In this document: positions 1 to 12,498 of the stretch, one piece after another
Position numbering within the stretch: position 1 is the stretch's first letter
Layout of the letters: each line of letters begins with the position of its first letter
Source of the DNA: Cladobotryum mycophilum
Taxonomy: Eukaryota > Ascomycota > Sordariomycetes > Hypocreales > Hypocreaceae
DNA: 64,000 nucleotides
Direction of reading: 5' to 3'
Assembly: GCA_036429605.1 (NCBI GenBank)
Contig: CM071590.1
Location: forward strand, 1,240,001-1,304,000
Notes under the pieces: generated by a model
What the model saw: only the letters and a program-made list of their open reading frames with translations
Databases searched by the model: none
Told to the model about the DNA's origin: nothing
Made by a program: the position numbers and the translations under genes

Positions 1-1036
1 TGCTTGGGTTTGATACCACCATACAAGAGGATCCCGACCTGTCGCTTGAAATTCAGCAATTTGCTGTGCTGTTAATCGCTGTTGAAGCTGTACACGTGTA
101 GCTGCCTTTTGCTGCTCTGTAGCCTGAGCCATCATTTTTGTCGCAAGTTCGATGACCTTGCTCTTATCGGCATTGCCCAGTCTCGACATTTCATTTGCAA
201 AAATTTGAGGTCGCGCCTGGCCACCGGGCATTCCCATATTTTGCTGACCTGGGCCAATACCCCGGCCAGCCTGGTTTGCCATGCCCATGGCCATTTGCTG
301 CTGCTGCTGTTGCAAAAGTTGCTGTTGTGTCTGTGGCGGTTGTGGCTGCTGCTGAGGCATCTGCGTAGCTTGCATAGGATGCTGGAGATGCTGAAATCCT
401 TGCGGGGGTGGTTGACCAGCGCCTCGACCCATTTTGGCTTGCATCATCATGGCTTGTGCCTGCGCTTGTGCATGTGCTTGTGCCTGGGCGTTGGCGTTGA
501 TGCTGTTTTGAAGATTCGGTTCATTTGCCTGTCGTTTCTTGAAGAAATCCATGGTCTTGTTTTGCATGGCCTGATCATACGCCTCCTATGGAAGAGGTTA
601 GAACAAGGGAAACGGAGGAATAAAAACAATGAAAGAAAAAGTGTCTTACCTTTGATGGTGATTTTAGAAACACCTCTCGCTCAAAGTTGCAGCCGAACTC
701 TGTGGCCCGCGCAAAATCTATGCTGGTCATGGCTAATGTGATATTTGATATACTATACAAACTCTGGTCAGCAACAAGCGTAAAGACGCCAGTCACCAAA
801 AAAGACAGTGGTAACTGGGAGTCAAAGGGGGTGGACACATATACGTACAGATCCAAGGTTTTGGCCATTCGATCGCTAATGACGACGTTCGACTGCCATG
901 TGAGTCCATTCGGCGGCGGCATGTTATGAGTGAGGTTCTGAAAAACAACTTGCTGAAGCTGACTAGCTGTCGGCTTGCGCAGCTGCTGGGGCATCATTTG
1001 GCCTGCCCCAGCCATGTGCTGCATGTTGGCGGCCAT
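1..1036 (-). CDS. MED15: Mediator complex subunit 15 (KIX-domain, Gln-rich), 5' part; runs off the left edge
   Basis: MED15 is a Mediator tail subunit that binds activators and links them to RNA polymerase II in the nucleus. The ATG is at 1036. I read three exons: 1036-849, 752-650 and 585 to the window edge. The introns are 96 nt (GTACGT...TATAG) and 64 nt (GTAAGA...CATAG), and the first two exons total exactly 97 codons. Residues of about 20-110 form a KIX-like domain, with landmarks WQSNVVISDRMAKTLDL and FEREVFLKSPSKEAYDQAM. After this comes a Gln/Met/Ala-rich linker (about 120-210) with CAG/CAA runs, then a helical segment near residue 250. The frame is open to base 1, so the C-terminal part lies outside. 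The family call rests on domain order and motif resemblance to fungal MED15. The splice sites are inferred from frame continuity. Confidence 0.82.
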
Positions 1037-2186
1037 GGCCGCTGGGATCCCTGCCGGTCAGGTCCCGGGTTAGTCTGGTCGAATTTCTCGAAGACCGATT
1101 GAAAGAACAGTTGATGGTCGCAAAAGAGAAACTCGATGGTAGAAGCGATTTGAATGCTAGCAGAGAGCGGTGTTTTCTTTGGGAAAACGCCGTACACCAA
1201 GGCCGACAAGTGAGCCACTGAATGGACAGGTACGGTGCGAATTATCTGCTCGTCCCTTAATAGGTGAGCAAGCCGCCGTCAAAATCTCTGCACGCTGCCT
1301 AGTGATCCCCAGCACAGTCCATGAAAAGCTAGGTCGAGGTGCAGCTGAGCAAGTGTTTGGGGAGGATTGTGCAGAGAATGTGAAATTACACGTGCACTGA
1401 GAAGGTAGATATATCGTAGCGGTAGGTGTGGTAGTCTGGAGGGTTGCGAGGCCCGGGAAGTTGGTGTCGTGGCGGATGAGGAAGCGTCGCTCAACCTAGA
1501 CCGTGAATAATGGTGGGATCGTGTGTTCGAAGACTGAAAAGTCGGGATTCGAGTCGCCAGCGATCGGATTCTGGGATCGACGTCGAGAGCATCCGGGGAA
1601 GGAGGAGAGAATTACAGTGGACGATTCAGTCTTGGTAGAGGCAAGTTTGTCAGTAACGGCGTCGTTTGTAGTGTAGACTGACAAAAACTTGTCGTGTGTC
1701 GTGTTGTGTTGTGATGTTCCAAGTAGTCCCCGTCCGTCGAGTAGCGGAACGTCGAGAGATGGCGGCGAGTAAAGGAGGAAAGCTGGGTCAAGGCAGAACC
1801 GAGGGAAAAGATGTGAATATGAATTTGAACTCGAACTCGAATTCAAATAGAGAATCGAAGAATAAAGAAGAGACGAGACAATGAAGGTACCTTGGAAAGG
1901 AAAAAAACTTCCACGAGGGGAATAAAGGACCGGGTCTGCGACAACGCGGAAGAGAAGGTGAGGTGAGGAAGAAGAAGTGCGTTGGAGAAGCGTTAGGAAA
2001 CGAGGGAGCGGGTGCAGACAGGCGAGACAGGCGAGACAGAGTACCCAGGCGGCGGATTAAAGTTCTGGGGGGAGGGAATCTGCGTGACTGGGAGTCGGTC
2101 CAGGTTTTTGGGGGGTCCAAAGAAGAGGGCCTAATTCTGGTTGCCCCGTCTGGTGGTTGGCTGAAACGCCGCCAGAGCACCACAAG

Positions 2187-2320
2187 GTACCTGCTAGGTG
2201 GTATACTGGCTTGACTGGGCTGCCACCAAAAAAGAGAAAGAGGTACTACTAGGTACGTACTCCACTTCGTACCACTACATGTACCTCCCAGTACCTCTAA
2301 AGGTACCTGGTCTGCTGTAC
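2187..2320. repeat. Dense, regularly spaced GTAC cluster
   Basis: Nine GTAC tetramers start at 2187, 2243, 2253, 2257, 2269, 2281, 2291, 2303 and 2317. From 2243 on, most steps are 10-12 bp, close to one helical turn, and six of the nine are preceded by AGG or AG. About 0.5 copies would be expected by chance in 134 bp of even composition. The cluster sits about 1.15 kb upstream of the MED15 start codon. A regulatory role is inference; the spacing is directly visible. Confidence 0.6.
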
Positions 2321-5300
2321 CGCAGTGGACAGGTAAAAAGACAGGGCAGCAGAGGAGAGGGAACCTTAGAAAGAGGCACAGCAAGCACAAGCACAGCACA
2401 ACCTACACAACACAACACAACCTGGAACACAACACAACAGAGCGTCCATTTTTACAGAGCAGACATGGGCTAGGATGGAAGTGAGCCGGCAGACAAGAAC
2501 CGCAATCACAGGCAACGACGGATGCTAACCAGCCGCTAAGGAAGTAGGCAAGGCGACTTGATTAACAAACCCAAAATAAAAAAAATTTAGAAAAAGTCAG
2601 AGAGCTTGTTCTTGGCGCTGGTGATATGCTTTCAACAAGTTGCTAGAGCAATGGGGAGAGAAATGGCATCCATATATTCAAACCAAACTCAGAAGACAGA
2701 AGACGGAAGAAAAAAGAAGAAAAAGAAAGGGATAAAAGAAGGGACAGCAAGCCCAGTCTAGCGCTTGTGCTCATGCTCATGCTCGGAATGGCGGCAAGCG
2801 TGCGTAGAGAGGTACCAAGATGTATGTATGTATGCATGTTGATTGCAGGTAAAACTGAGGTACCGGACCCGCGTATAGTAGCATAAAGTGAATCCGGTGA
2901 GGTAAGAATTGGAGGAGAGGGGGGTATAATTTTGCATTTACACAATCGCGCGCGCAAATACTACAAGTCGATCCGTATCATCAGAGCAATAAACACGAGA
3001 GGCTTTGTTCTCCTCTCTTCTCCTCTCTTCTTCTCCTCTTCTCTTCTCCCCCTCTCCCTCATCCCAAGATTCAACTACGGCACTCCTACTGTTGTTTTTC
3101 TAATAAAATCCATGACGGTGCTGTTCAAGATCAAATTAGTCAGTATACACACGCATACTTGTACATCGCCACAGACATTGTGAGACGATGGGAGCGAGAG
3201 CGAAAATATCCAATGTAAGTAGGTACATACAAATCATCCATCAGCAACGCCAGCAGAGCAAAGCAGAAACATCAGACCCATGACGCTGACTGGGGGAGGG
3301 GTGTGGTATGTGGATGGCGGATGGTGGGTGGTGGGCAGTGGATCATTGGGGGGTCCCTTGGGGGGTGTCCTGGGCCTGGCATTGTCTGGCGGCTGGGCCG
3401 CTGCTCGTGGATCGGGCTTTGCAGGCTCTTTAGAAGCCACACAGGCGCCAGAAACTCTGCTCCCGCAAGTCAGAAATAGCCAGTGGGAATGTCGAGAGTC
3501 GACAAGGATGGGTTGGATAGCTGCGAGCTAGAGCTTCCAGGGGTGGCCGTTTTGTTCAAAGCCATCCCCCTGGCCATGTGGCACCAAGTACCCAGGTAGT
3601 TTTCTATTAACAGAGCCCCAGCATCTTTAGTGTGTGAGAATGATAACGAACAACTATAAACCTACCCTCCGTAACTGTCCTGGAAGGGTTGACGGCCCGG
3701 GGGCAGCCTGCTGGGTGCTGCAGGCAATGACACTAGTTGCGCTGTAGCGCTGCCAGGGTCACTACCTTTCTTCAAAGGCAGGTACTTGCTTTAAAGGTAA
3801 GGCATGAAACCCTTTGAACAGCGTCCCATGGCGAATGCCGCAAGTTTACGATGCTGTGTTTTCAGATCCAGAGAATAAAGTAGGTCGAAAAGGAAGAGGG
3901 AAATAAAGTAAATAGACATAAGGCTACATCATTCAAGTCCAATTACAATTTTTTTCTCATCATGTGGAACAAGACAAGAAAATCTGACCCCCAAGTTTGC
4001 CAACGGTGAAGGGCTGGCTCCATGTGTTCGTTTCGTCTTCTGCCGAGAGTCACCCTCTCACGCCTCCCGAGAGCAAATCATGCAAGAACGAACAAAAGCC
4101 GGGACTTTCCAGTTTCCATGGCGCCTTTTTTGTCTAAGCCACGCCTTGTTTTTCTCTTTCCCCCTCTCTCCCTCTCTCCGAGTTCCTTGCATTGACTCAC
4201 ATCTTGAAGTGTCTCTCCCTCCATGCTACGATGCCCTCACCATATCATCGCCAGTAATGTTTCTACCCGTCTCATTTGGCTCCAATTCATCTTGCTAACC
4301 TACAGCCGTTGCCAAATTGAAACCAGAAAGAGGCGGGCTGGTTTGAGAGAGACGGCACTCGAACTCTTAGGCGCAGCTCTGGTCGACTCCCTGACGGCCG
4401 CCGATCTGGGATCACCCATGTCTAGCGCCCACCGCGCACATGGATACTAGCACATTTGGCCCCCTCCCAGTCCCCTCTCTGTGGCCCCAAGGACCGTCTT
4501 GGGTCTTTACTAGGCAGAGAGAGAAGTCCTGGGATGAAGAGCCACCAAGGATGTCCTCCGGTCTCCTTGGACGCAGCAGAGCGCTTGTCAGAGCGAACCC
4601 AGAGGAGAAATACATCTGCAAGACCCGTTGGTGCAGTCAAAGTTTCCCAGAAATAGCTACACACTCACCGAAATGCCAGGAGACCGTCGACATGTTGCAT
4701 TGTTACACGTTGTATCTTGTTTGTGCATCTGCACCACCCGCCAGTCCCTTTTGATGAAGTACCTACGCCTATGGATACTCGTTACCCGTCCGTCATTTTC
4801 CCACCCAACACCACCACCACCGCCAGTAAATAAGCTTTGTTTCTTCACCAGCGCTTTGCTACTCCTTGGCAATTAAGCATAGTACCACAAGCGGAAACCT
4901 CAGCCTCTCCTCCGAGTTACAGCGTGGTCCAGCTAGCTGACATGGGATGAGGAGAGCCAACGAAATGTTTTCGTCTCCATTCAGAGTTTAGGATAACACA
5001 AGCGGATGTACGTAGGCAGGTATTCTCATGGACCCCCGTACCGTCGACGAAACGGCTGTCAGTAGTTCCAAGTTGGATGCATTAGTCTGCCACGCCCACT
5101 GACAGACTGGGCAGCGGTACGACACTCGGTTTACCGACTGGGAAATGGAGGCAAGCTTGCAGAATTGGTTTCTATTACAGCTCTGTCAATTCTTGCTGTT
5201 GTGAGCCATAATCAGACAATTTTTCACATCATCATCAACATCCAGATGAAATCAATCGAGGGGCATGGCTTTTCTTTCTTTTTCCTTTTCTCTCCCTCCA

Positions 5301-6061
5301 ACCATCTCCGGCTTCTCACCAGGGCAGGGTTCCGGTCAGATGATGGAGACACGGCGGCCGGGGGGTGATCTTTTCTACGTTAGCACCTGACCCCAGTCTG
5401 GCAAGGCTTCTCCGTTGACCTTCAATTCGTCCATGCTGGCCTCACGCCACACATCTTTCGGCAAGGGTCACGTCTTTCGTTCAGCCCGATGAACCATTAA
5501 CTTTTTTGAGCGGAAACAGAAACCGCCCATTTCGTGAGCGCCGTGCAAGGCAAAATGAAGGCAGCTTGGTCTGATTTTGGGTTTGTAAATACCAATCTTT
5601 TCATCATACGACTTCTAATGAGAAAAGAGAACGAGAGAAAAAAAACAAGTCTCTTCTCAGGGATTCTTCATTAGCCATAGATGCCATCGGGTTGGCTTGT
5701 GGAGAGCTTATTTCCCAACTGCAAGCATCAAAATGGGCCACCTCCGTGCTATCCTGGCACAGAGTACACCCTACTTGGCACAGATGCCGTATCAGACGCA
5801 GGCGCACGTGGGCAATAATGTTACCTTCCTAGACGGTGCAGTTCTTTGGCATTGTGTATATTCAATTCGTTTGAAAGATAACAAACAGAACAGGATAGAA
5901 CAGAGAGCCAAGTGCAGAGAACAGAAGACAGACGCATATTACTACATGCTATCGACCAAGATGGAATTTCATCATGGCATTTCGCTAGTCATGTTGCCTC
6001 GGATTCCATTCTCTTCTATTTGTTTGCATTTTTGTGTCAGAGGCGCGGGGCTTGGTGTGCC

Positions 6062-6823
6062 ATGACGCCCCCCCAAACCACGACCTTCATTTTAATACAA
6101 CAAGCTTCCCTTGCTTTCATCAACAGCCACCCGCAGTTGATGAGTGTTCGCGATGATAATTGGAAAACCATGAAGCACGCCTCGATACGGCGCTACCTCT
6201 TTCGCGGTCCACTATGGCAACTCAAAAGGGACATGGTCTCAAGCCCAGATTGCGCTTTCATTTTACATTTACATTCCTTTTTTCTCATTGCATTGGGGAG
6301 GCGATACTTGTATGTGTGCAACATACTAGGTGGTGAGGCGCTCGTCATAATCAGTTCTTGTGTCGTACAAACCAACTGTTTTGTGGGCACGTCTTCTCAG
6401 TATAATATTACCCTGCTCCACCGAATCATCACCCTGCTTGTTATGAGGAGATTCTTTCAGATAATTATGGTTGTACTCGCACGGTGGATGAAGAAAATTG
6501 CATGTCGAACACTTACTCCGCATTATCTGTGCGTTTTGTCGGTGCGTTTCAAGCTCCTACAGACACCTCTCCAGTTTGCGGGTTCAACGTACAGAATGAC
6601 GCGGCAGGAAAAAGTATCAGTTGGTGCGCACCGCATGTGCCTCGCTGTGGTCACGGTGCCCTCGATGCTAGGCTTTCTGGGTTGCCCTCCTTTCTCGAGG
6701 CAAATTTACGCCCATTCCCGTTTTAGTCGTGGGATGGCCCCCCAGACCGGGACGGTGCGAAAGGCTCATGGCCGCCACACGCACACAACACAACAACTGG
6801 AGCTTCAACAGGCAGTATGTTAG
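6062..6823 (+). other. 253-codon open frame of doubtful coding status
   Basis: An ATG at 6062 opens a frame of 253 codons ending in TAG at 6823; the same frame is open from at least 5912. I recognise no domain. The predicted product is rich in Cys, His, Arg and hydrophobic residues, and it uses codons such as TTA and ATA that the clear genes here use sparingly. It is either a chance open frame, part of a lineage-specific gene, or part of a transcribed leader. I do not assign a function. Confidence 0.12.
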
Positions 6824-8377
6824 TTAGTGTTATCAATGGACCTCGGGTTGGCTTCACCAGCATCACGTCAGCTTTCTGCCGCGCGGGTTCGATTTTGGGG
6901 GCCAACACAGTGTGCAAAGCATTCACAACAGAAAGGCAGAAATGCGTCGTTGCATGAAGAGAGAGTATATAAAAAAGGCAATCAGAATGGAATGTTGGCT
7001 GACGAGGCAACAGTCGTGGGCAATTTTGGCGACGTTTGGCCCAACACACTATGGGCGCTTGCAAGTTGGGGATGGTCTCATATCCCTTGCCAGTTTATTT
7101 CTGATCAGCATGCAATACCGAACGGCTCCCGTTGGCTAAAGGGTGCTGCACCATAACATCATCATTCCACAGGCATGTACTTGTAGTACTTTGTATGAAG
7201 CCCCACCCACGGGGTGATGGAGCTGCACCCATGGCGGTCCTTACCTTGACATATACCGTAATTAACGGTGACCCGTTTTGGGTGGTTCGAATGATTGATT
7301 CAACACAAGGTGAAGAGGTGAGGTGAGTACATCATCCCACGCCAAGAATTCTTCAAGAAAGACAGATATAAGCTTATGTTGCGACATGTGTCCACATCAT
7401 GTAGGGCCTTGTGTAAAGGTGAATCCTCCCAAGGTACGCATTCATCACAGGGTCCAAGAAAAATTGGATGTATTGAGTACTGCTTCAAAGTATCTTGTTC
7501 ATGCGTCTTCCTTCGTATCAATTTTCGTATCAACCCTTTTCAATTTTGTTTGCATGGTGGCGATTCTTGGTTGTCTGTGCGCTGTTAGCTCCCGTCTTAG
7601 GCTGGTGCTGATCCTGCCTTCTCTCTTTCCCTCTTTCCTTCTCCTCTCCTCTCCTCCCCTCTCCTCTCGTCCTCTTTCCCGCGCCCACCCACTCATTTAC
7701 CCCCTTGAGAGCAGCAAGGAAGGCGCCCTAACCTTGGTTGGTGCAACGCATTGATTCCACTACCTACCAGGGTAAGTACATACTACCTGCTACCTTCTAC
7801 AGGGAGCCAAAAAAGCAGTGATCGTGGCTGCCGTCCATTCATCCCCAGCCCTGTAGCGATTGCCTAAATTCCCCAGTTATCGCCCGCGTGTCTTAGTAAG
7901 CGTCCTTGAAGACATTCTGAAAATAACCTCTTCTTGTCATGAACGAGATCAATCATGCACTCGAACCTCTTTTTCCCCCACCAAAGCAACTCGAATCAAC
8001 AAGGTTCCTCTTCTTCTTTTGAAGAACAAATGCTATTATTGAGTTGTCTGTTCCCATGTCTTTGAGAAATGGCCCTAGAGACCCTACTACACACTTGTAG
8101 TACATACATACTTGTATCTTTCAGGCCGTCTGTCGGCCGCATCTTTAGTTCCAAGACATTCGCTCAAGTCTCACCAGCTCGGTTCTGTTTTTCCCTGCAG
8201 GTACCAGAGTCACCACCACCCATAAACTCGACCACATTCCCAGCTTGTGTGTGGTCTGCTTTTCTGCATGTGGTCGTCTTAGGCTAAGCGTTGGGTATGT
8301 TTTCCTTTTTTCTTTTCTTTTTCTTTTCTTTTTTCTTATCCTTCTCAATTGCTGCGAGACTAGCTGGGCTGCAAGCT

Positions 8378-8427
8378 AGGTGCCAATGAGCGCCAACGGG
8401 TGCCAATAGGTGCCAACCGGTGACAGG
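8378..8427 (+). repeat. Five tandem decamers with a TGCCAA core
   Basis: Five 10-bp units follow one another: AGGTGCCAAT, GAGCGCCAAC, GGGTGCCAAT, AGGTGCCAAC and CGGTGACAGG. GCCAA recurs every 10 bp in the first four units, placing each core on the same face of the helix. The core resembles NF1-type TGCCAA half sites and the GCCAAG sites of fungal PacC. No gene lies within 4 kb, so the role is unknown. Confidence 0.7.
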
Positions 8428-9105
8428 TTCCAAGAACTGTATGGCCACGTACTATAGCCTCTATAAAACAAGAACACTCTGAATCTCTCAAATCAAAACG
8501 TACAAATGGTCTCATGGTATAGATGATGACTAAATTATTTGGTTGATTAAATGGGCTTGTGTTTGACTTTCTGTAATGTGTACTTTTTGTTCTATAAATC
8601 AGCTTTATAACGTATGGTTTCAAGGGCTAAAAGATGGGTATTGGTTCTTTTGGGACCGTGCTGGAATTGTGTTGGGACCATGCTGGGATCATACCAATCT
8701 TTGTTTGGTACTATACCAAAACCCTTTTACAGATCCAGTAGCATCGCAGCTTTTGCTACAGTGACCAGGAAGTACCTACTTTACCTGTACCTTCAGCTCA
8801 TGCACGCCCGGCTGTCGTCAACAACTACTAGTAGGTAGATTGATTGCTGCATATCATGTATGGGCTAGAAAAGCACATCAACGCTGCTGCTGCTGCTGCA
8901 AAAAAAAAAAAGAAACCCAAAAAACGCAAGCAATCAACAATAATGACAGGGAAGTTTAAGGCGACCACTTCTTCCCACCCACTTGATGAAATTGGTTTCA
9001 AGCCATGCTATCCATGCACCCGATAACAAACCTTTCTCGTCGAATTACTTGTACATGCCCTCCCTTGTAGGTGCAGGGTAGCATGCATCGTCACACCCCA
9101 ACCCT

Positions 9106-9144
<39 letters not shown>
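9106..9144. repeat. (TG)n-(GA)14 compound microsatellite
   Basis: About six TG units at 9106-9117 pass directly into about fourteen GA units at 9117-9144. A short (GAAA)n tract follows at about 9162-9179. This is simple sequence in non-coding DNA. Confidence 0.9.
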
Positions 9145-12100
9145 CAAGACCCAGGGGGGATAGAAAGAAAGAAAGAAAGCATTTTGCGACAATGAGATTG
9201 ATGATGATACCTCTGGCCTGATGATAAATTTGTAATCTTGTCGACACAGCTGGCAATCCCAGAGAAGAAGAGGAAAAAAGAAACTAAATAAATGAGTAAG
9301 TGACATGCTTTCACCAATACATGGCGGATCATGGTAAGAAGCCCATTGGTCCAACTATCTAAGTAGGTAATAAAACATGGCAAACGGGAGCTTCGGATTG
9401 ACCGTCGTCTCCCCACGATGCGGCACAGCGCCACGGGGTTGGCTGGGACCTTGGAACCGGGTGGGGGGACCGTCCCGGGACTGTACCAATTTCTGGATTT
9501 GTTTAGAACCTCCTTAGGCAGTTCTACCACTGTACAGGCACGAAGCCATGACCCTACCAGTTTCTACTACGGGCAATTGCAAGCAACAACTTGGACAATT
9601 GCTACGCGATATCACAAAAAAAAGAAAAGCGATAGGATGTATCGCATGCATGACGGCAGAGACTATCGCATCCTGGCAACTTTCGGCAGATCGTCACCAT
9701 TAAAAAAAAAAAACAATGGTCTGTCTTTGAGAGCCGAATTAGATAACGAGGTAAGACCACCGGGTTTGATTGGCATGGACGTGGACATGGACGTGGCGAC
9801 TCCAACAAAACTACCCTTTACCATCACCATCATCATCCTGAGTCTTCTGAGATGGGAAACGCAGAGCTCCCGCTAACCCACTGACTCGCTACGCTGCACA
9901 ATCGCAGTTGTAGGAAGGTAAAGTTGGAATGACAACTGGTCGTCGTTGCGCAACTGTCGCCAGAAGAACCACCTGCAGTGCACCCTTTGCTAGGATCTCT
10001 CCCTCCCCCCAAGCATGGACCACATTCACCGCTGATTCCATGCATGGAGCCCCATATTTCGGCATAGCATGTCTCTGATTGCGTCTTGTTCTGTACGGAA
10101 AATGCAGGTGTTTTTTGTTTGCACAATGGACATGGGTTGGATGGATGGACACTTGCAAAACGTTTTTATTTTATTTTTACTTTTTGGCACTAATTAGTTG
10201 TCAGTTCTGACAGTCTCGAGTCTCGAGTCTCTCAGTCAGTCAGTCCCATCTTCATCCACCACATAGATAGCCCTGATATTCGACTCGACTCGACCTCTTA
10301 CCTTGGCCACTTGTTCACCTGTATTTCCAGAAGCTACCCCTCCCTTTTCAGCCTGCTGGCCGACCTGCAGACACCGATGTTGAAGCGAATGGGCGGGCAA
10401 CAACGGGCAAGGCGATGCGGCGCTCGCTCTCCCCCCCTCGAGCCCTTTTCGCTAATCAGAAGACAGCGTCACACATCATGAAACAAGGATTCACCCACAC
10501 TCCGTCGGATGAGGAAAAACCGGGGGGCTCTTGCCGTGAACGCCTCAACCTACTTTGTACAAGTAGTATGTGCGGTTTGTACCTACCTAGCCACAGATCT
10601 CGCCCTCCCCTTCCCTTCCCCTTCCCCTTCCCTTCCCAAGACTTGGTTCAAACTGGGACCCCCGAAGTGGACACAACAACACGGTACCTGATGCAATACC
10701 GGACCCTGCAAAAGCTGCTATACATAAGGCTGAGCACTAGGTACTGTGATCACCACAAGTATGGAGATGCCGAAGAAGCCATGCTGATCATATTATCTAT
10801 CCCATGAGGTATAGCGATGAAATTATATGAACCCGTCACTCAAAAGCAAACATACGACTTTACTTATTACTTGTACTTGTAGTACAGAGAGAGAGAGCAT
10901 CATATGCTCTGGACATTCAAATGCGGGATGGATAATACCGCATCTGTTCATGCTGCATCAATAACATGATCAAAACCAGGGAAAAATCTCAGCCCAAATG
11001 ATTCCCCTCCTCCCTCCCTCCAAAAAAACGGCTTGTACCCACAGTCCGCTCACCACTGGCCCGATGACTCTTTTTCTTTTCAGCTCGTGTCAGCAGGCAC
11101 AAGCAGCTTCGCACACACGATTGGACGCCGCCTCGGCAGCAGTGCGTCAGCCCACGTTGGGGAGGGGGAGGTAGCGCACCCAAGTCGAGACACACGGTTC
11201 CCGGTTTGGCTGCCTCTGCCCTCTCTCTGCCCTCTCCTCTGCCTGCCTCCCCAGCCTTACGGACAATCGGGGGGGGCAATGCATCCAGATCTGTTTGGAG
11301 TAATCCAGCTCCGTTTTGGCCATGGGACGGACATGAGAGAGGGAGAGAGGGAGAGGGACCATGATGCCAAAAATATACGTTATCGTGCATGCATATCTCG
11401 GTGTGTGCAGTGAAACTACCTATTTACCAGTCTCGGAATGCAGCCGATGCACCCTGTTTTTTTTTTGCCTCTACGGACCGGCAACTAACTCCTGTTGGGG
11501 ATATTAATCCGTTCACCTTTGAAGGAAAATCGAACCTTGGTGTACACGCACATGCAATGCATGCAATGCAGCCCCCCCCCCCAGCGAAATCCAATATCCC
11601 CACCACGATAATTTTAACCAAAAGATTGCAATTGGGGGGTTTGCCTGCATTTTGCTGTCCAAGCTTCTTTCTGGTTGGCCATGGGCACAAAATACCACGG
11701 GGAAATTTGACATTTTTTTCCTTTATGCAAGGAGGTTTAAAAAAGAAGAGGGAAGAAAAAGAAAAAAGAAAGAAACTCGATATGGATTGGCAGGCAGGGC
11801 ACACACACACACACGCACAACACATGGATGATGTGCTTCGATCAGACAGAGCCAAGATCCGTTTCTTGCTTTCTCGATCACTGGCATATTATCTATATCG
11901 TAGCAACCCGTAGGTAGGGGAGAAGGGGGAGGCGGACCACCTTGCCTGGACGCCACCTTTTCATTTTAACTGCCTACCCAATCTTGAACAAGTTCTGGCG
12001 ACGGTGACGACTACACAAAAGGTAAACATGACTCGTCGATTCTTGTTTTCCCCCTTCCCATTTATTCAACACTTTTGCAAATTGTTAGTGTCTGTTTTCT

Positions 12101-12485
12101 TCTTCTTCTTCTTCTACAGTAACATACTTACACATACGGATGACATCCCTGGTAGATCCGGCTACCGGATTGACGTCTTTGACATTTTTTCTCGCGTGCA
12201 CAACGATCAAGGTTTGACGCTAAAGCGAGCAACCCTCTTCCAAGGTACTTGTAGGAAAAACAACGCCAGGCACATGATATGGGTGTTCCGATCTCCCCCC
12301 TCCTCCTCCACCCCCAAGTCACTGCATTAGTAGAATGGTCAAGTCTCAAGTACTACAAGTAAGTAGGTAAGGTTGAGAAAAAAGGGCTTGAGAGGCTAGG
12401 AACTGCCGAGAGAAGGGGGTGAATGAATCGAATATTTCTGCCGGGCATCGAGAAGAATGGCCCCCTCTCCCCACCACGTCTTTGA

Positions 12486-12498
12486 CCCCCCCCCCCCC
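12486..12498 (+). repeat. C13 homopolymer
   Basis: This run of 13 cytosines is followed at 12627-12636 by a run of 10 guanines. The runs matter because they show that long G/C homopolymers are not uniformly collapsed in this sequence, which bears on the frameshifted genes. Confidence 0.95.

Noticed and set aside
82..741. 219-codon open frame on the + strand opposite MED15
   Set aside because: It is antisense to the Gln-rich MED15 exon. CAG/CAA codons read backwards give Leu-rich frames with few stops, and MED15 explains the sequence fully.
6880..6900. GGTTCGATTTT resembling a tRNA B box
   Set aside because: No matching T-stem, acceptor stem or A box could be drawn around it.
12107..12117. 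TTC repeat followed by ACAG as an intron acceptor of an unseen gene
   Set aside because: No coding frame with a matching exon follows, so it is just a pyrimidine tract.
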